Shown: positions 43,557 to 51,153 of the stretch, in pieces | Position numbering within the stretch: position 1 is the stretch's first letter | How the letters are laid out: each line of letters starts with the position of its first letter | Assembly: GCF_003586285.1 (NCBI RefSeq) | Contig: NZ_QUBR01000002.1 | Span: forward strand, 930,001 to 994,000 | DNA: 64,000 bases | Reading direction: 5' to 3' | DNA from: Aeromicrobium endophyticum | GTDB lineage: Bacteria > Actinomycetota > Actinomycetes > Propionibacteriales > Nocardioidaceae | Translations under genes and position numbers: made by a program | Notes under the pieces: generated by a model | Database searches by the model: none | Seen by the model: only the letters and a program-made list of their open reading frames with translations | Told to the model about the DNA's origin: nothing

Positions 43557-44875
43557 GGTCGCGCAGCCCCAGCCTCCGGCGGCGGATCGTGTGGTCCACG
43601 GCCATCGTCACCGCCATCGCGATGGCCGCGGTCACCGGCACCGTCGTGCTGATCCTGTCCGCCTTGACCCGCAACAGCGTCGACTCGGCCCTGGACGACC
43701 GCATCGCCCTGGTCACGTCAGCGGTCGAGACCGGCCCGGACGGATCGATCCGGCCCCTCCGGATCCCCGACGACTCCGTCGACGAATCCACGTGGATCTT
43801 CGATACCAACGGCAAGCAGCTGCAGGGCCCGGACGCCGGACGACGGGTGCAGGCAGCGGCCGAGTCGCTCTCCAGAGTCACCCGGAGGACGAACACCGAA
43901 CGCCGCGAGCGCGTCTACCTCGCAGAACCGATCGCGGCCAGCGGCTCCGGAGCGCCCAACGCAGTGGTCGTGGTCAGCGAGTCCCTGGAACCCTACGAGT
44001 CGACCCGCACCCAGGTCGTTGCCCTGTTCGGGGTGCTGGGGCTGGTCGTCACCGCCGGCTCGACGGCGATCGCCGCGTGGACCGTGCGCCGCGCCCTCGC
44101 CCCCGTGGAGTCGATGGCGGCCCGCGCCGAGGAGTGGAGCGAGCACGACCTCGAGTCGCGCTTCACCGCCGACGCACGAGGCAGCGACGAGATCGGGGCC
44201 CTGGGCCACACCCTCAACCACCTGCTGGACCGCGTCACGGGCGCGCTGCGCAACGAGCAGCGCTTGACGGCCGAGCTCGCCCACGAGCTGCGGACACCGC
44301 TGACCGCCATCAGGGGCGAGGCCGAGCTCGGGCTCATCACGACGGATGACGAATCGGCGAAGCGCCGTCTGACCGAAGTGGTGGACCTCGTCGAACGGAT
44401 GAACTCCACCATCACCACCCTGCTGGCCGTCGCACGAGGCGATGCCGAGCGCGGGACGTCCAGCCGGCCCGAAGCCATCATCGCGTCCGTCCTGGCCGAC
44501 CACACCGCCGACGACCTGGCCAGGTGCCGCGTGCACGTGACCGAGGACGTCGACGTCGCCGCTCCGCTGACGTTGGCGGCGCGAGCGCTGGCACCCCTCG
44601 TCGACAACGCCCTCAGCCATGCCACGTCCGTCGTCACGATCACGACCACTGCCGACGACAGGACGGTCGAGATCGCCGTCTCGGACGACGGTCCGGGGCT
44701 GCAGGACGCGGACACCGAGGCCATCTTCGATGCGGGTCGTCGCAGCTCGACGAGCCTGGGCGCGGGCCTGGGCCTCTCGCTGTCGCGCCGGGTCGCCAGG
44801 ACCTTGGGCGGCGACGCGACCCTCACGTCCGGCCGGTCGCCCACGACATTCACCATCACGCTCCCGCGCCCCTGA
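43553..44875 (+). CDS. Sensor histidine kinase (HisKA)
   Basis: 440 residues. Two membrane helices flank an extracytoplasmic domain at about residues 35-155, then HAMP, the H-box LTAELAHELRTPLTAIRG, the N-box around LVDNALSHA, DDGPGL, and the G2 box GAGLGLSLSRR. It pairs with the overlapping OmpR-type regulator. The signal is unknown. Confidence 0.95.
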   Translation: MRSRSPSLRRRIVWSTAIVTAIAMAAVTGTVVLILSALTRNSVDSALDDRIALVTSAVETGPDGSIRPLRIPDDSVDESTWIFDTNGKQLQGPDAGRRVQAAAESLSRVTRRTNTERRERVYLAEPIAASGSGAPNAVVVVSESLEPYESTRTQVVALFGVLGLVVTAGSTAIAAWTVRRALAPVESMAARAEEWSEHDLESRFTADARGSDEIGALGHTLNHLLDRVTGALRNEQRLTAELAHELRTPLTAIRGEAELGLITTDDESAKRRLTEVVDLVERMNSTITTLLAVARGDAERGTSSRPEAIIASVLADHTADDLARCRVHVTEDVDVAAPLTLAARALAPLVDNALSHATSVVTITTTADDRTVEIAVSDDGPGLQDADTEAIFDAGRRSSTSLGAGLGLSLSRRVARTLGGDATLTSGRSPTTFTITLPRP

Positions 44876-44880
44876 ACACA

Positions 44881-44897
44881 GTCAGGTTGTGTGCAGG
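44881..44897 (+). promoter_or_regulatory. TCAGGT direct-repeat box before first COG4705 gene
   Basis: GTCAGG-TTGTG-TGCAGG, 11-bp period with one base changed in the second half, just after the kinase stop and 24 bp before the ATG at 44921. Confidence 0.5.
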
Positions 44898-44920
44898 TCC
44901 GCACCGTGACAGTGGTCCGC

Positions 44921-45772
44921 ATGACTCCACCGGCACCCCAGCGCGAGACCGCGCCCACCTCTGACAGGTCCCCCCACCACGTCCAGGACAGCGCCTGGAC
45001 CAAGACCTTGCTCAACAAGGTCCCGGAGGTCGTCCTCCTCTTCTGGGTCATCAAGATCCTGTCGACGACGGTCGGCGAGACCGCCGCCGACTTCCTCTCC
45101 GAGAACCTCGGGCTGGGACTGCCTGCCACGACGGCGATCATGAGCATCCTGCTCGCCGCCATCCTGATCGCGCAGTTCTCCGTCCGCCGGTACGTCCCGG
45201 CCGTGTACTGGCTCGCCGTGGTGCTCATCAGCGTCGTCGGCACCTTGTTCTCCGACAACCTGGTCGACAACCTCGGTGTCAGCCTGTGGACCACCACCGC
45301 GATCTTCGGAACGTGCCTGGTGCTGTCGTTCGTCGCCTGGTACCGCAGCGAGCACACGCTCTCGATCCACTCGATCGTCACGCGTCGCCGCGAGGCGTTC
45401 TACTGGCTGGCGATCCTCTTCACGTTCGCCCTCGGCACGTCGGCCGGCGACCTCATCGCCGAGAAGCTGGCGTTCGGGTACGTCCCGTCGGCCCTCGTGT
45501 TCGGCGGCATCATCGCGCTGATCCTCGTCGCCCACACGATGCTCGGGCTCGACGCCGTCGTCGCCTTCTGGGCCGCGTACATCTTGACCCGCCCCTTCGG
45601 CGCCTCCATGGGCGACTACCTCACCGCGACGCCGAAGGACGGCGGGCTCGGCCTCGGCACCAACGCAACCAGCGCGATCTTCCTGATCGTCATCATCGGA
45701 GTCGTCGGCTGGTTCACCGTCCAGGATCGCACGGCCGACCGCGCTGCCCTCGACGAGCACGCAGGCGCCTGA
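44921..45772 (+). CDS. COG4705-type multi-pass membrane protein
   Basis: 283 residues from the ATG at 44921; the ATG at 44891 lies inside the regulator box. About seven to eight membrane helices in two repeated halves. Family-specific patterns include NKVPEVVLLFWVIKILSTTV, YRSEHTLSIHSI, RREAFYWLAILFTFALGTSA and TRPFGASMGDYL. Function unknown. A paralogue lies at 48887-49726. Confidence 0.82.
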   Translation: MTPPAPQRETAPTSDRSPHHVQDSAWTKTLLNKVPEVVLLFWVIKILSTTVGETAADFLSENLGLGLPATTAIMSILLAAILIAQFSVRRYVPAVYWLAVVLISVVGTLFSDNLVDNLGVSLWTTTAIFGTCLVLSFVAWYRSEHTLSIHSIVTRRREAFYWLAILFTFALGTSAGDLIAEKLAFGYVPSALVFGGIIALILVAHTMLGLDAVVAFWAAYILTRPFGASMGDYLTATPKDGGLGLGTNATSAIFLIVIIGVVGWFTVQDRTADRAALDEHAGA

Positions 45773-45844
45773 CCCTCCCCCGGACGCTCTGCCCGGTCGC
45801 CCGTCCCCCGGCGCCGACCGGGCAGAGCCCATGAAAGGACCTCC

Positions 45845-46495
45845 GTGCGCCACCGCCTCCTGCTGCCCGGCGTCGTCGTGGCCGGCACCGCTGCCTTCCT
45901 CTTCCTCGCCGACGCCGCCTCCGAGAACGACGGACCCACGACCATGGACCCGCGCATCGCCCACACCGTCGTGCAGGACCGCTCGTCCGCCGGCACTACG
46001 GTCGCCCGGCTCCTGACCTTCTTGGGCAGCGAAGCGGTGCTGTCGATCGCCACGCTGCTGGTCGTCATCTGGCTGCTCGGACGACGACGCGTCCCCAGCG
46101 CCGTGGCGGTGGGTGTCGCGATGGCCGGATCGGCCGCCCTGACCGTCGGTGCCAAGCTCGCCGTCGGGCGCCCTCGCCCGGACGCCGGGCTGCGGCTGGG
46201 ACCGGCGGACCGCTCGTACTCGTTCCCGTCGGGCCACACCCTGAACTCGACCGTGCTGCTGGCGATGGTGGCGGTGATCGTCGTCCCGCTCATCGCCAGA
46301 CGCTCGACACGCCTCGCGGCGTGGTCGGTCGTGACCGTCCTGGCCGTCGGCATCGGTGCGAGCCGCATCTACCTCGGCTACCACTGGTTCACGGACGTGG
46401 CCGGGTCGTGGGCGCTCGCGACCGTGTGGGTAGCCCTGGTGATCGGGGCCCTGCCCCACATCGACTCCTTGCTCCGCCGCTCGTCACCGGTCTAG
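45845..46495 (+). CDS. PAP2-type phosphatase membrane protein
   Basis: 216 residues from a GTG start after a GGACCTCC region. The phosphatase motifs are KLAVGRPRP, PSGHTLNS and SRIYLGYHWFTDV, complete for the family. About six membrane helices. Likely a lipid phosphate (e.g. undecaprenyl-PP) phosphatase acting at the outer face. It lies in the presumed two-component regulon, though no box was seen before it; co-transcription with the COG4705 gene is likely. Confidence 0.9.
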   Translation: MRHRLLLPGVVVAGTAAFLFLADAASENDGPTTMDPRIAHTVVQDRSSAGTTVARLLTFLGSEAVLSIATLLVVIWLLGRRRVPSAVAVGVAMAGSAALTVGAKLAVGRPRPDAGLRLGPADRSYSFPSGHTLNSTVLLAMVAVIVVPLIARRSTRLAAWSVVTVLAVGIGASRIYLGYHWFTDVAGSWALATVWVALVIGALPHIDSLLRRSSPV

Positions 46496-46510
46496 CTCGT
46501 CACCGGTCTA
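46479..46510. repeat. Perfect 16-bp tandem duplication
   Basis: GCTCGTCACCGGTCTA occurs at 46479-46494 and again at 46495-46510. It spans the stop codon of the PAP2 gene and the stop codon of the convergent ArsR gene, so the duplication placed both stops in copies of the same sequence. Confidence 0.8.
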
Positions 46511-46864
46511 CTGGTGGGGTTGCTCGCCGCTGACGACGTGGTCGGCATGGTTCAGACCCTCGCGCACCAGGCGTTCGACGTGTCCTCCGCGGAGCGAGTA
46601 GTGAGCCGTTCGGCCCTCCCGCAGCACGTCCACCACGCCCGCGTGGCGGAGCTTGGCCAGGTGCTGGCTGACCGACGTCCGCGAGGCACCGACAGCGTTG
46701 ACGAGCTCGGTGACCGTTTGGGGTCCTCGGGTCATCAGCCACAACAGCTCGAGTCGGGTCGGTTCGCCGAGCATCGCGAAGATCTCCGCACCGTGCCGCA
46801 GCCGCTCACCGTCAGGGCGTGCCGGGTGGTCAAGGCTCGCAGTCGTCGTGGCGGCTGGGTTCAC
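46508..46864 (-). CDS. ArsR-family transcriptional regulator
   Basis: 118 residues. Winged helix: EIFAMLGEPTRLELLWLMTR, TVTELVNAVGASRTSVSQHL, AKLRHAGVVDVLREGRTAHY. There are no cysteine metal ligands of the ArsR/SmtB type, but the C-terminal His residues (VERLVREGLNHADHVVSGEQ) could bind a metal. It overlaps the upstream MFS gene by 35 bp, so it is likely an autoregulated exporter operon. Confidence 0.92.
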   Translation of the reverse strand: MNPAATTTASLDHPARPDGERLRHGAEIFAMLGEPTRLELLWLMTRGPQTVTELVNAVGASRTSVSQHLAKLRHAGVVDVLREGRTAHYSLRGGHVERLVREGLNHADHVVSGEQPHQ

Positions 46865-48098
46865 TGGCGCTCCTGTCTGGGCTGGCGTCCGCGACCTGCT
46901 GGTCGGACCAGGTGATGGCAGCGACGATAGTCGCTGCGGCAGAGATGACCGCCAGCACCGCGGCGGCGACGGGCAGCCCCGCCTGACTGCCCACCCACCC
47001 GGCGACCGGGTAGGCCAGCAGGTAGCAGGCGTGCGAGAGCGAGAAGTGGGCGGCGAACGCAGGGGGTCGCTCGGCTTCGCTGACGCAACGGTTGATGACC
47101 TGGCCGCCCGGGGTGAGCGCGACGGACCCGGCGGCGCCCAGCAGGAACCACACGACCAGCAGGCCCGGCCACGAGCTGGATCCGGACGTCACGAACGCCG
47201 CGCCCACCATCGCCACCGTCGTGCCGATGGCACCTGACAGCATCACCTGCCGCTCGGTCCGGTGCGCGAGGACGCGCGGCAGGGCGAGCGCGGCCACCAT
47301 GGAGCCGGCACCGAACACACCCAGTACCACGGCGACGGAGTCCCCCTCGCGGCCCAAGGTCTGTCGGGTGACGACCACCGTGTTCACCAGCACCATCGCG
47401 GTGCCGCCGGCGGCGGCCAGGTCGAGCGCCAGCAGGGCGCGCAGCTGTCGCCGCGCCGCGAACATGCGCACGCCGGCGGTCATCCGCTGCCGGAACGATG
47501 CCGTCGCCGCGGCGTCGGACGTCAGCCCCTGCCGCGACCGCAGCACCAGGACGGCCGACAGGAAGAAGCCGACCGCCGTTCCAGCGAACAGTCCGTGGTA
47601 CGAGACGACCAGCAGGGCTGCCGCAGCGACCAGCGGGCTCGCCACCGCCTCCAGGTCGTACGCCAGCCGCGAGTACGACAACGCCCGCGTGTAGTCGGCC
47701 ATGCGGGGCAGAACCGTCGGCAGCAGCGCCTGATAGGTCGGGTTGAACGTGGCCGATGCCGCTTGGAGGATGAAGATCAGGACGTAAACCTGCCACACCT
47801 GGTCGACCCACGGCAGGGTCGCCGCGACCAACACGCGCACCACGTCCGAGCCGACCAGGACCACCCGCGGTGGCATCCCTGCGGTCAGGGCCGTCAGGGC
47901 CGGGGCCATGGCCACGTAGGCGATCATCTTGATGCTCAGCGCCGTCCCGACGACCACACCGGCCGAGCCAGGTGCGACCTCGTAGGCCAACAGGCTGAGC
48001 GCGACGGTGAGCAGACCCGTGCCGAGCAGTGCGACGACCTGGGCTGCGAACAGCCGGCGGTAGGCCGTATGGCGCAACGGTGCTCGATCGTTCGACAC
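46830..48098 (-). CDS. MFS transporter
   Basis: 422 residues, about 12 membrane helices. N-terminal HTAYRRLFAAQVVALLGTGL and the mid-loop are typical of drug/metal-efflux MFS3-type carriers. The 3' end overlaps the ArsR gene. A 16-bp palindrome 14 bp upstream of its start is the probable operator. Substrate unknown; metal or drug efflux is likely. Confidence 0.88.
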   Translation of the reverse strand: MSNDRAPLRHTAYRRLFAAQVVALLGTGLLTVALSLLAYEVAPGSAGVVVGTALSIKMIAYVAMAPALTALTAGMPPRVVLVGSDVVRVLVAATLPWVDQVWQVYVLIFILQAASATFNPTYQALLPTVLPRMADYTRALSYSRLAYDLEAVASPLVAAAALLVVSYHGLFAGTAVGFFLSAVLVLRSRQGLTSDAAATASFRQRMTAGVRMFAARRQLRALLALDLAAAGGTAMVLVNTVVVTRQTLGREGDSVAVVLGVFGAGSMVAALALPRVLAHRTERQVMLSGAIGTTVAMVGAAFVTSGSSSWPGLLVVWFLLGAAGSVALTPGGQVINRCVSEAERPPAFAAHFSLSHACYLLAYPVAGWVGSQAGLPVAAAVLAVISAAATIVAAITWSDQQVADASPDRSASEPSRHDDCEP

Positions 48099-48111
48099 GA
48101 CCTCAGCATAC

Positions 48112-48127
48112 GTGCGTGATCACGCAC
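48112..48127. promoter_or_regulatory. Palindromic operator of the MFS/ArsR operon
   Basis: GTGCGTGATCACGCAC is a perfect 16-bp palindrome with A/T-rich flanks (ATAC / ATGT), 14 bp before the MFS start. ArsR-family repressors bind such sites over their own promoter. Confidence 0.65.
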
Positions 48128-48185
48128 ATGTGTTGGCGCCTGGCTCGGTCTGCGCCGGACAGCTGTCCGATCGGCCTCAGGAACG

Positions 48186-48202
48186 TTCAGGTGGCAGTCA
48201 GG
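48186..48202 (+). promoter_or_regulatory. TCAGGT direct-repeat box before dedA
   Basis: TTCAGG-TGGCA-GTCAGG, 11-bp period, 23 bp before the dedA ATG. The inner TGGCA is shared with the box at 48847. Confidence 0.55.
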
Positions 48203-48224
48203 TCTCTGACTCGATCATCAGGAC

Positions 48225-48866
48225 ATGATCGCTCTGCTCACCCCGCTGCTGCTCAGCCTAGGACCTGTCGCGCTCCTGCTCGTGATGGCTGTCGTCTTCG
48301 CCGAGACGGGGCTGCTGCTCGGGTTCTTCCTGCCGGGCGACTCGCTGTTGTTCCTCGCGGGGGCCCTGGTCGCTTCGCATGTCATCCACGTCCCGATCTG
48401 GCTCGTCGCGATCGGCGTGTTCGTCGCTGCCGCGGCCGGCGACCAGGTGGGCTACCTCATCGGACGACGGTTCGGCCCCACGGTCTTCTCCCGTCCCGAC
48501 TCACGATTGTTCAAGCAGGAGCACGCCGAGCGTGCCCAGGCCTTCTTCACCCAGCACGGCCAGGTCGCGGTGATCGCCGCCCGGTTCGTGCCCGTGGTGA
48601 GGACGTTCGTACCCGTCGTCGCCGGCGTCGGCAGCATGTCCCGCCGGCGGTTCACGGCCTACAACCTCGTCGGCGCCCTGCTCTGGGCCGTCGGTGTCGT
48701 CGCCGCGGGGTACCTGTTCGGCGGGATCGACTTCGTCGCCGCCCACATCGAGCTCATCACGATCGCGATGGCCAGCGTCTCGCTCGTCCCCGCAACCGTC
48801 GAGGTGATCCGTCGGCGCCGCGCACACCACCCACGACCGACCGGCGATCAGGTGGCAGTCAGGTGA
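48225..48866 (+). CDS. DedA-family membrane protein
   Basis: 213 residues. DedA/SNARE-associated patterns: VFAETGLLLGFFLPGDSLLF, GDQVGYLIGRRFG, ARFVPVVRTFVPVVAGVGSM. DedA proteins are proton-coupled membrane proteins; some flip undecaprenyl phosphate or phosphatidylethanolamine. With the PAP2 phosphatase nearby this suggests lipid-carrier recycling under envelope stress (inference). Confidence 0.92.
   Translation: MIALLTPLLLSLGPVALLLVMAVVFAETGLLLGFFLPGDSLLFLAGALVASHVIHVPIWLVAIGVFVAAAAGDQVGYLIGRRFGPTVFSRPDSRLFKQEHAERAQAFFTQHGQVAVIAARFVPVVRTFVPVVAGVGSMSRRRFTAYNLVGALLWAVGVVAAGYLFGGIDFVAAHIELITIAMASVSLVPATVEVIRRRRAHHPRPTGDQVAVR
48847..48863 (+). promoter_or_regulatory. TCAGGT direct-repeat box before second COG4705 gene
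   Basis: ATCAGG-TGGCA-GTCAGG, 11-bp period, inside the last codons of dedA and 24 bp before the ATG at 48887. Confidence 0.55.
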
Positions 48867-48886
48867 TCGTTCGTAGCGTCCCCGCC

Positions 48887-49726
48887 ATGCCCACACGAAC
48901 CTTCCGTGCGTCCAAGGTCCCCGAGGTCTTCCTCCTGTTCTGGATCGTCAAGCTGCTCACCACCGGCATGGGAGAGGCCGGGGCCGACTTCCTCGGCACC
49001 GTCAGCATCCCTCTGGCGGCCGTCATCGGCATCGGAGGGTTCTTCGTCGTCCTGTGGCTGCAGCTGCGCGCCGACCGGTACCACCCGGCCCGCTACTGGC
49101 TCACGGTCCTCAGCGTGGCACTGTTCGGCACGATGATCGCCGACGGCCCGCACGTGGTCCTCGGCACCCCGTACGCCGTCGATTCCGGTATCTACCTGCT
49201 GCTCCTGTGCGGGCTGCTCGCCTGGTGGCGACGCAGCGAGGGGACGCTGTCAGTGCACTCGATCACGACGGCCAGACGCGAGCGCTTCTACTGGGGCGCC
49301 GTGCTGCTGACCTTCGGTCTCGGGACGGCGGTCGGCGACGCCACCGCGATCGAGATGGGCATCGGGTTCGCCTGGTCCGTCGTGCTGTTCGGCGTCCTCA
49401 TCCTCGTGCCCCTCGCACTCTGGCGCGCCGGGGTCGATGCGACGCTCACGTTCTGGGCTGCCTACGTCCTCACCCGGCCGCTCGGTGCGTCGGTGGCCGA
49501 CTGGCTCGGGGCCTCGCACCATGCGGGCGGCCTGGGCTGGGGAAGCGGAGTCGTCGCGGGCCTCGGCCTCGTGCTCTTCGCCCTGCTGGTCGCGTACCTC
49601 GCCGTGACCCACTCGGATGTCGAAGGCGCCCACCCGCCGCATGCCGCCAGGCGCGACACCCCACCCGTCGAGGAGGGAGTGAGCCGGCACCCGAGCCGAA
49701 CCACGACGCCTGAGGCGAGCGGCTGA
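48887..49726 (+). CDS. COG4705-type multi-pass membrane protein (second copy)
   Basis: 279 residues. Paralogue of the protein at 44921: shared patterns include SKVPEVFLLFWIVKLLTTGM, RRSEGTLSVHSITTARRERF and TRPLGASVADWLG. About eight membrane helices and a charged C-terminal tail. The ATG at 48887 is used; upstream frame lies in dedA. Function unknown. Confidence 0.82.
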   Translation: MPTRTFRASKVPEVFLLFWIVKLLTTGMGEAGADFLGTVSIPLAAVIGIGGFFVVLWLQLRADRYHPARYWLTVLSVALFGTMIADGPHVVLGTPYAVDSGIYLLLLCGLLAWWRRSEGTLSVHSITTARRERFYWGAVLLTFGLGTAVGDATAIEMGIGFAWSVVLFGVLILVPLALWRAGVDATLTFWAAYVLTRPLGASVADWLGASHHAGGLGWGSGVVAGLGLVLFALLVAYLAVTHSDVEGAHPPHAARRDTPPVEEGVSRHPSRTTTPEASG

Positions 49727-49761
49727 ACACGACCTGACGCACGCGATCGCGCGCCGAGCCG

Positions 49762-50346
49762 TCAGGTGAACGCGGCGGCGAAGAGGCACCCCGAGCCGAC
49801 GAAGGTGAGGGCCGCCAGCACGATGCGTGCCGCCCGGCCCAGCGGCGCGGCGACGGTCATGACGACGCCGACGGTCACGAGCATGGTCCAGGTCGCAGCC
49901 ATGACCAGGTCCGCCGCCTCGTAGGAGAACTCCTCGTACCGGCGGATGAGGGGGCGGTGAAGGCCGGCGCGCGACGGATCGAAGGCGAACGACATCACGC
50001 CGCACGAGTACAGGATGGTGAAGCCGAGCGCGGCGTAGTTGGCCCACCGCGCGACCAGGCCGTTCGGAGGACTCCAGAGCGGCGAGAAGCAGGCGACCAG
50101 AAGAGCCGGCGCGGTGTACGCAAGGGCCACGGCCCAGTACGCCCAGATGCCGACGAGAGGGTCCTGGCTGCGGCCGGTGTAGAACGCGTCCGGCTCGAGC
50201 CGTCCGGCCGCCCGCAGGAACGCGGGCGTGAGCTCGCCCGCTGTCCACCGGACGACGAACACGCTGCCGAAGAGTCCCACGATCCCGAGCACGGCGACGA
50301 GAGCGAGATAGGGCTTGCTCGGCGCGTCCTTCGTCCTGTGCTTCAT
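49762..50346 (-). CDS. Uncharacterised membrane protein
   Basis: 194 residues with about five membrane helices, including LALVAVLGIVGLFGSVFVVR near the N terminus and VLAALTFVGSGCLFAAAFT at the C terminus. No family recognised. It is divergent from the TetR gene across 86 bp and could be its target, but no operator was seen. Confidence 0.65.
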   Translation of the reverse strand: MKHRTKDAPSKPYLALVAVLGIVGLFGSVFVVRWTAGELTPAFLRAAGRLEPDAFYTGRSQDPLVGIWAYWAVALAYTAPALLVACFSPLWSPPNGLVARWANYAALGFTILYSCGVMSFAFDPSRAGLHRPLIRRYEEFSYEAADLVMAATWTMLVTVGVVMTVAAPLGRAARIVLAALTFVGSGCLFAAAFT

Positions 50347-50432
50347 CGGATCTCCTGCAGGCGTCGGGTGCTCGGTCGCGCCGACGATCGGTGTGGGCAG
50401 AACTCTACGGCCGCGGCTCGTAGGCTGAGCCC

Positions 50433-51077
50433 ATGACGAGCGACCCCGGCCAGACGAACAGGTTCGACCGGCGTCGCGCCAAGACGCGGGCGGCGCTCGT
50501 GTCGGCGGCGCAGGCCTTCCTCGCCGAGGGCCAGACGGGCGCGCCGATCCAGAAGGTCACCGAGCGCGCGGACGTCGGCATCGGCACCTTCTACAACCAC
50601 TTCGCCTCGAAGGAAGAGCTGTTCGAGGTCGCCGTGCGCGAAGCCGTCGAGACCTACGCCGTCGTCCTCGACTCGTTCGCCGACGACACGTCCGACGCTG
50701 CTGCGAACTTCGCCCGCAGCTTTCGCCTGACCGGTCGGCTCCAGCGCGTGCACCCGCAGACCAGCCGGGTGCTGCTGGCTCACGCGGAGGAGATCTCGCG
50801 CTCGTCGTCGGGCATCGCGGCCCACGCTCGTCGCGACATCGCTGCGGCTCACGACGCCGGACAGTTCTCGGTTCCCGACGTCGACCTCGCGATGGTCGTG
50901 GTGACCGGCGCGATGGTCGAGCTCGGCCGCCTGCTGCTCGACGAGCCCGGGCGAGACGCCGCCACGACGACTGACGGCGTGACGAAGCACGTGCTGCTGA
51001 GCCTCGGGATGACGCACGACAGGGCCTCGACGCTGTGCGACCAACCGCTCCCGGACGTGCCGCCGTTGCCGATGTGA
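50433..51077 (+). CDS. TetR-family transcriptional regulator
   Basis: 214 residues. N-terminal HTH: TRAALVSAAQAFLAEGQTGA, VTERADVGIGTFYNHFASKE. The C-terminal ligand domain is variable. It lies just upstream of an aromatic-degradation cluster and of a 44-bp palindrome at the dioxygenase start, its likely operator. Confidence 0.92.
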   Translation: MTSDPGQTNRFDRRRAKTRAALVSAAQAFLAEGQTGAPIQKVTERADVGIGTFYNHFASKEELFEVAVREAVETYAVVLDSFADDTSDAAANFARSFRLTGRLQRVHPQTSRVLLAHAEEISRSSSGIAAHARRDIAAAHDAGQFSVPDVDLAMVVVTGAMVELGRLLLDEPGRDAATTTDGVTKHVLLSLGMTHDRASTLCDQPLPDVPPLPM

Positions 51078-51104
51078 CGCGCGCTCCTCGTCACCCTTGA
51101 CACC

Positions 51105-51148
51105 CACCTCTTCTATAACTGAAGATATCTTCAGTTATAGAAGAGGTG
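51105..51148. promoter_or_regulatory. 44-bp perfect palindrome before the dioxygenase gene
   Basis: A fully self-complementary stretch centred between 51126 and 51127; its core is CTGAAGATATCTTCAG and its outer arms are CACCTCTTCTATAA and TTATAGAAGAGGTG. It ends 5 bp before the ATG at 51154 and includes the SD (AGAGGTG). As DNA it is an ideal operator for a dimeric or tetrameric TetR protein; as RNA it would hide the SD in a hairpin. Confidence 0.75.
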
Positions 51149-51153
51149 TTCAC

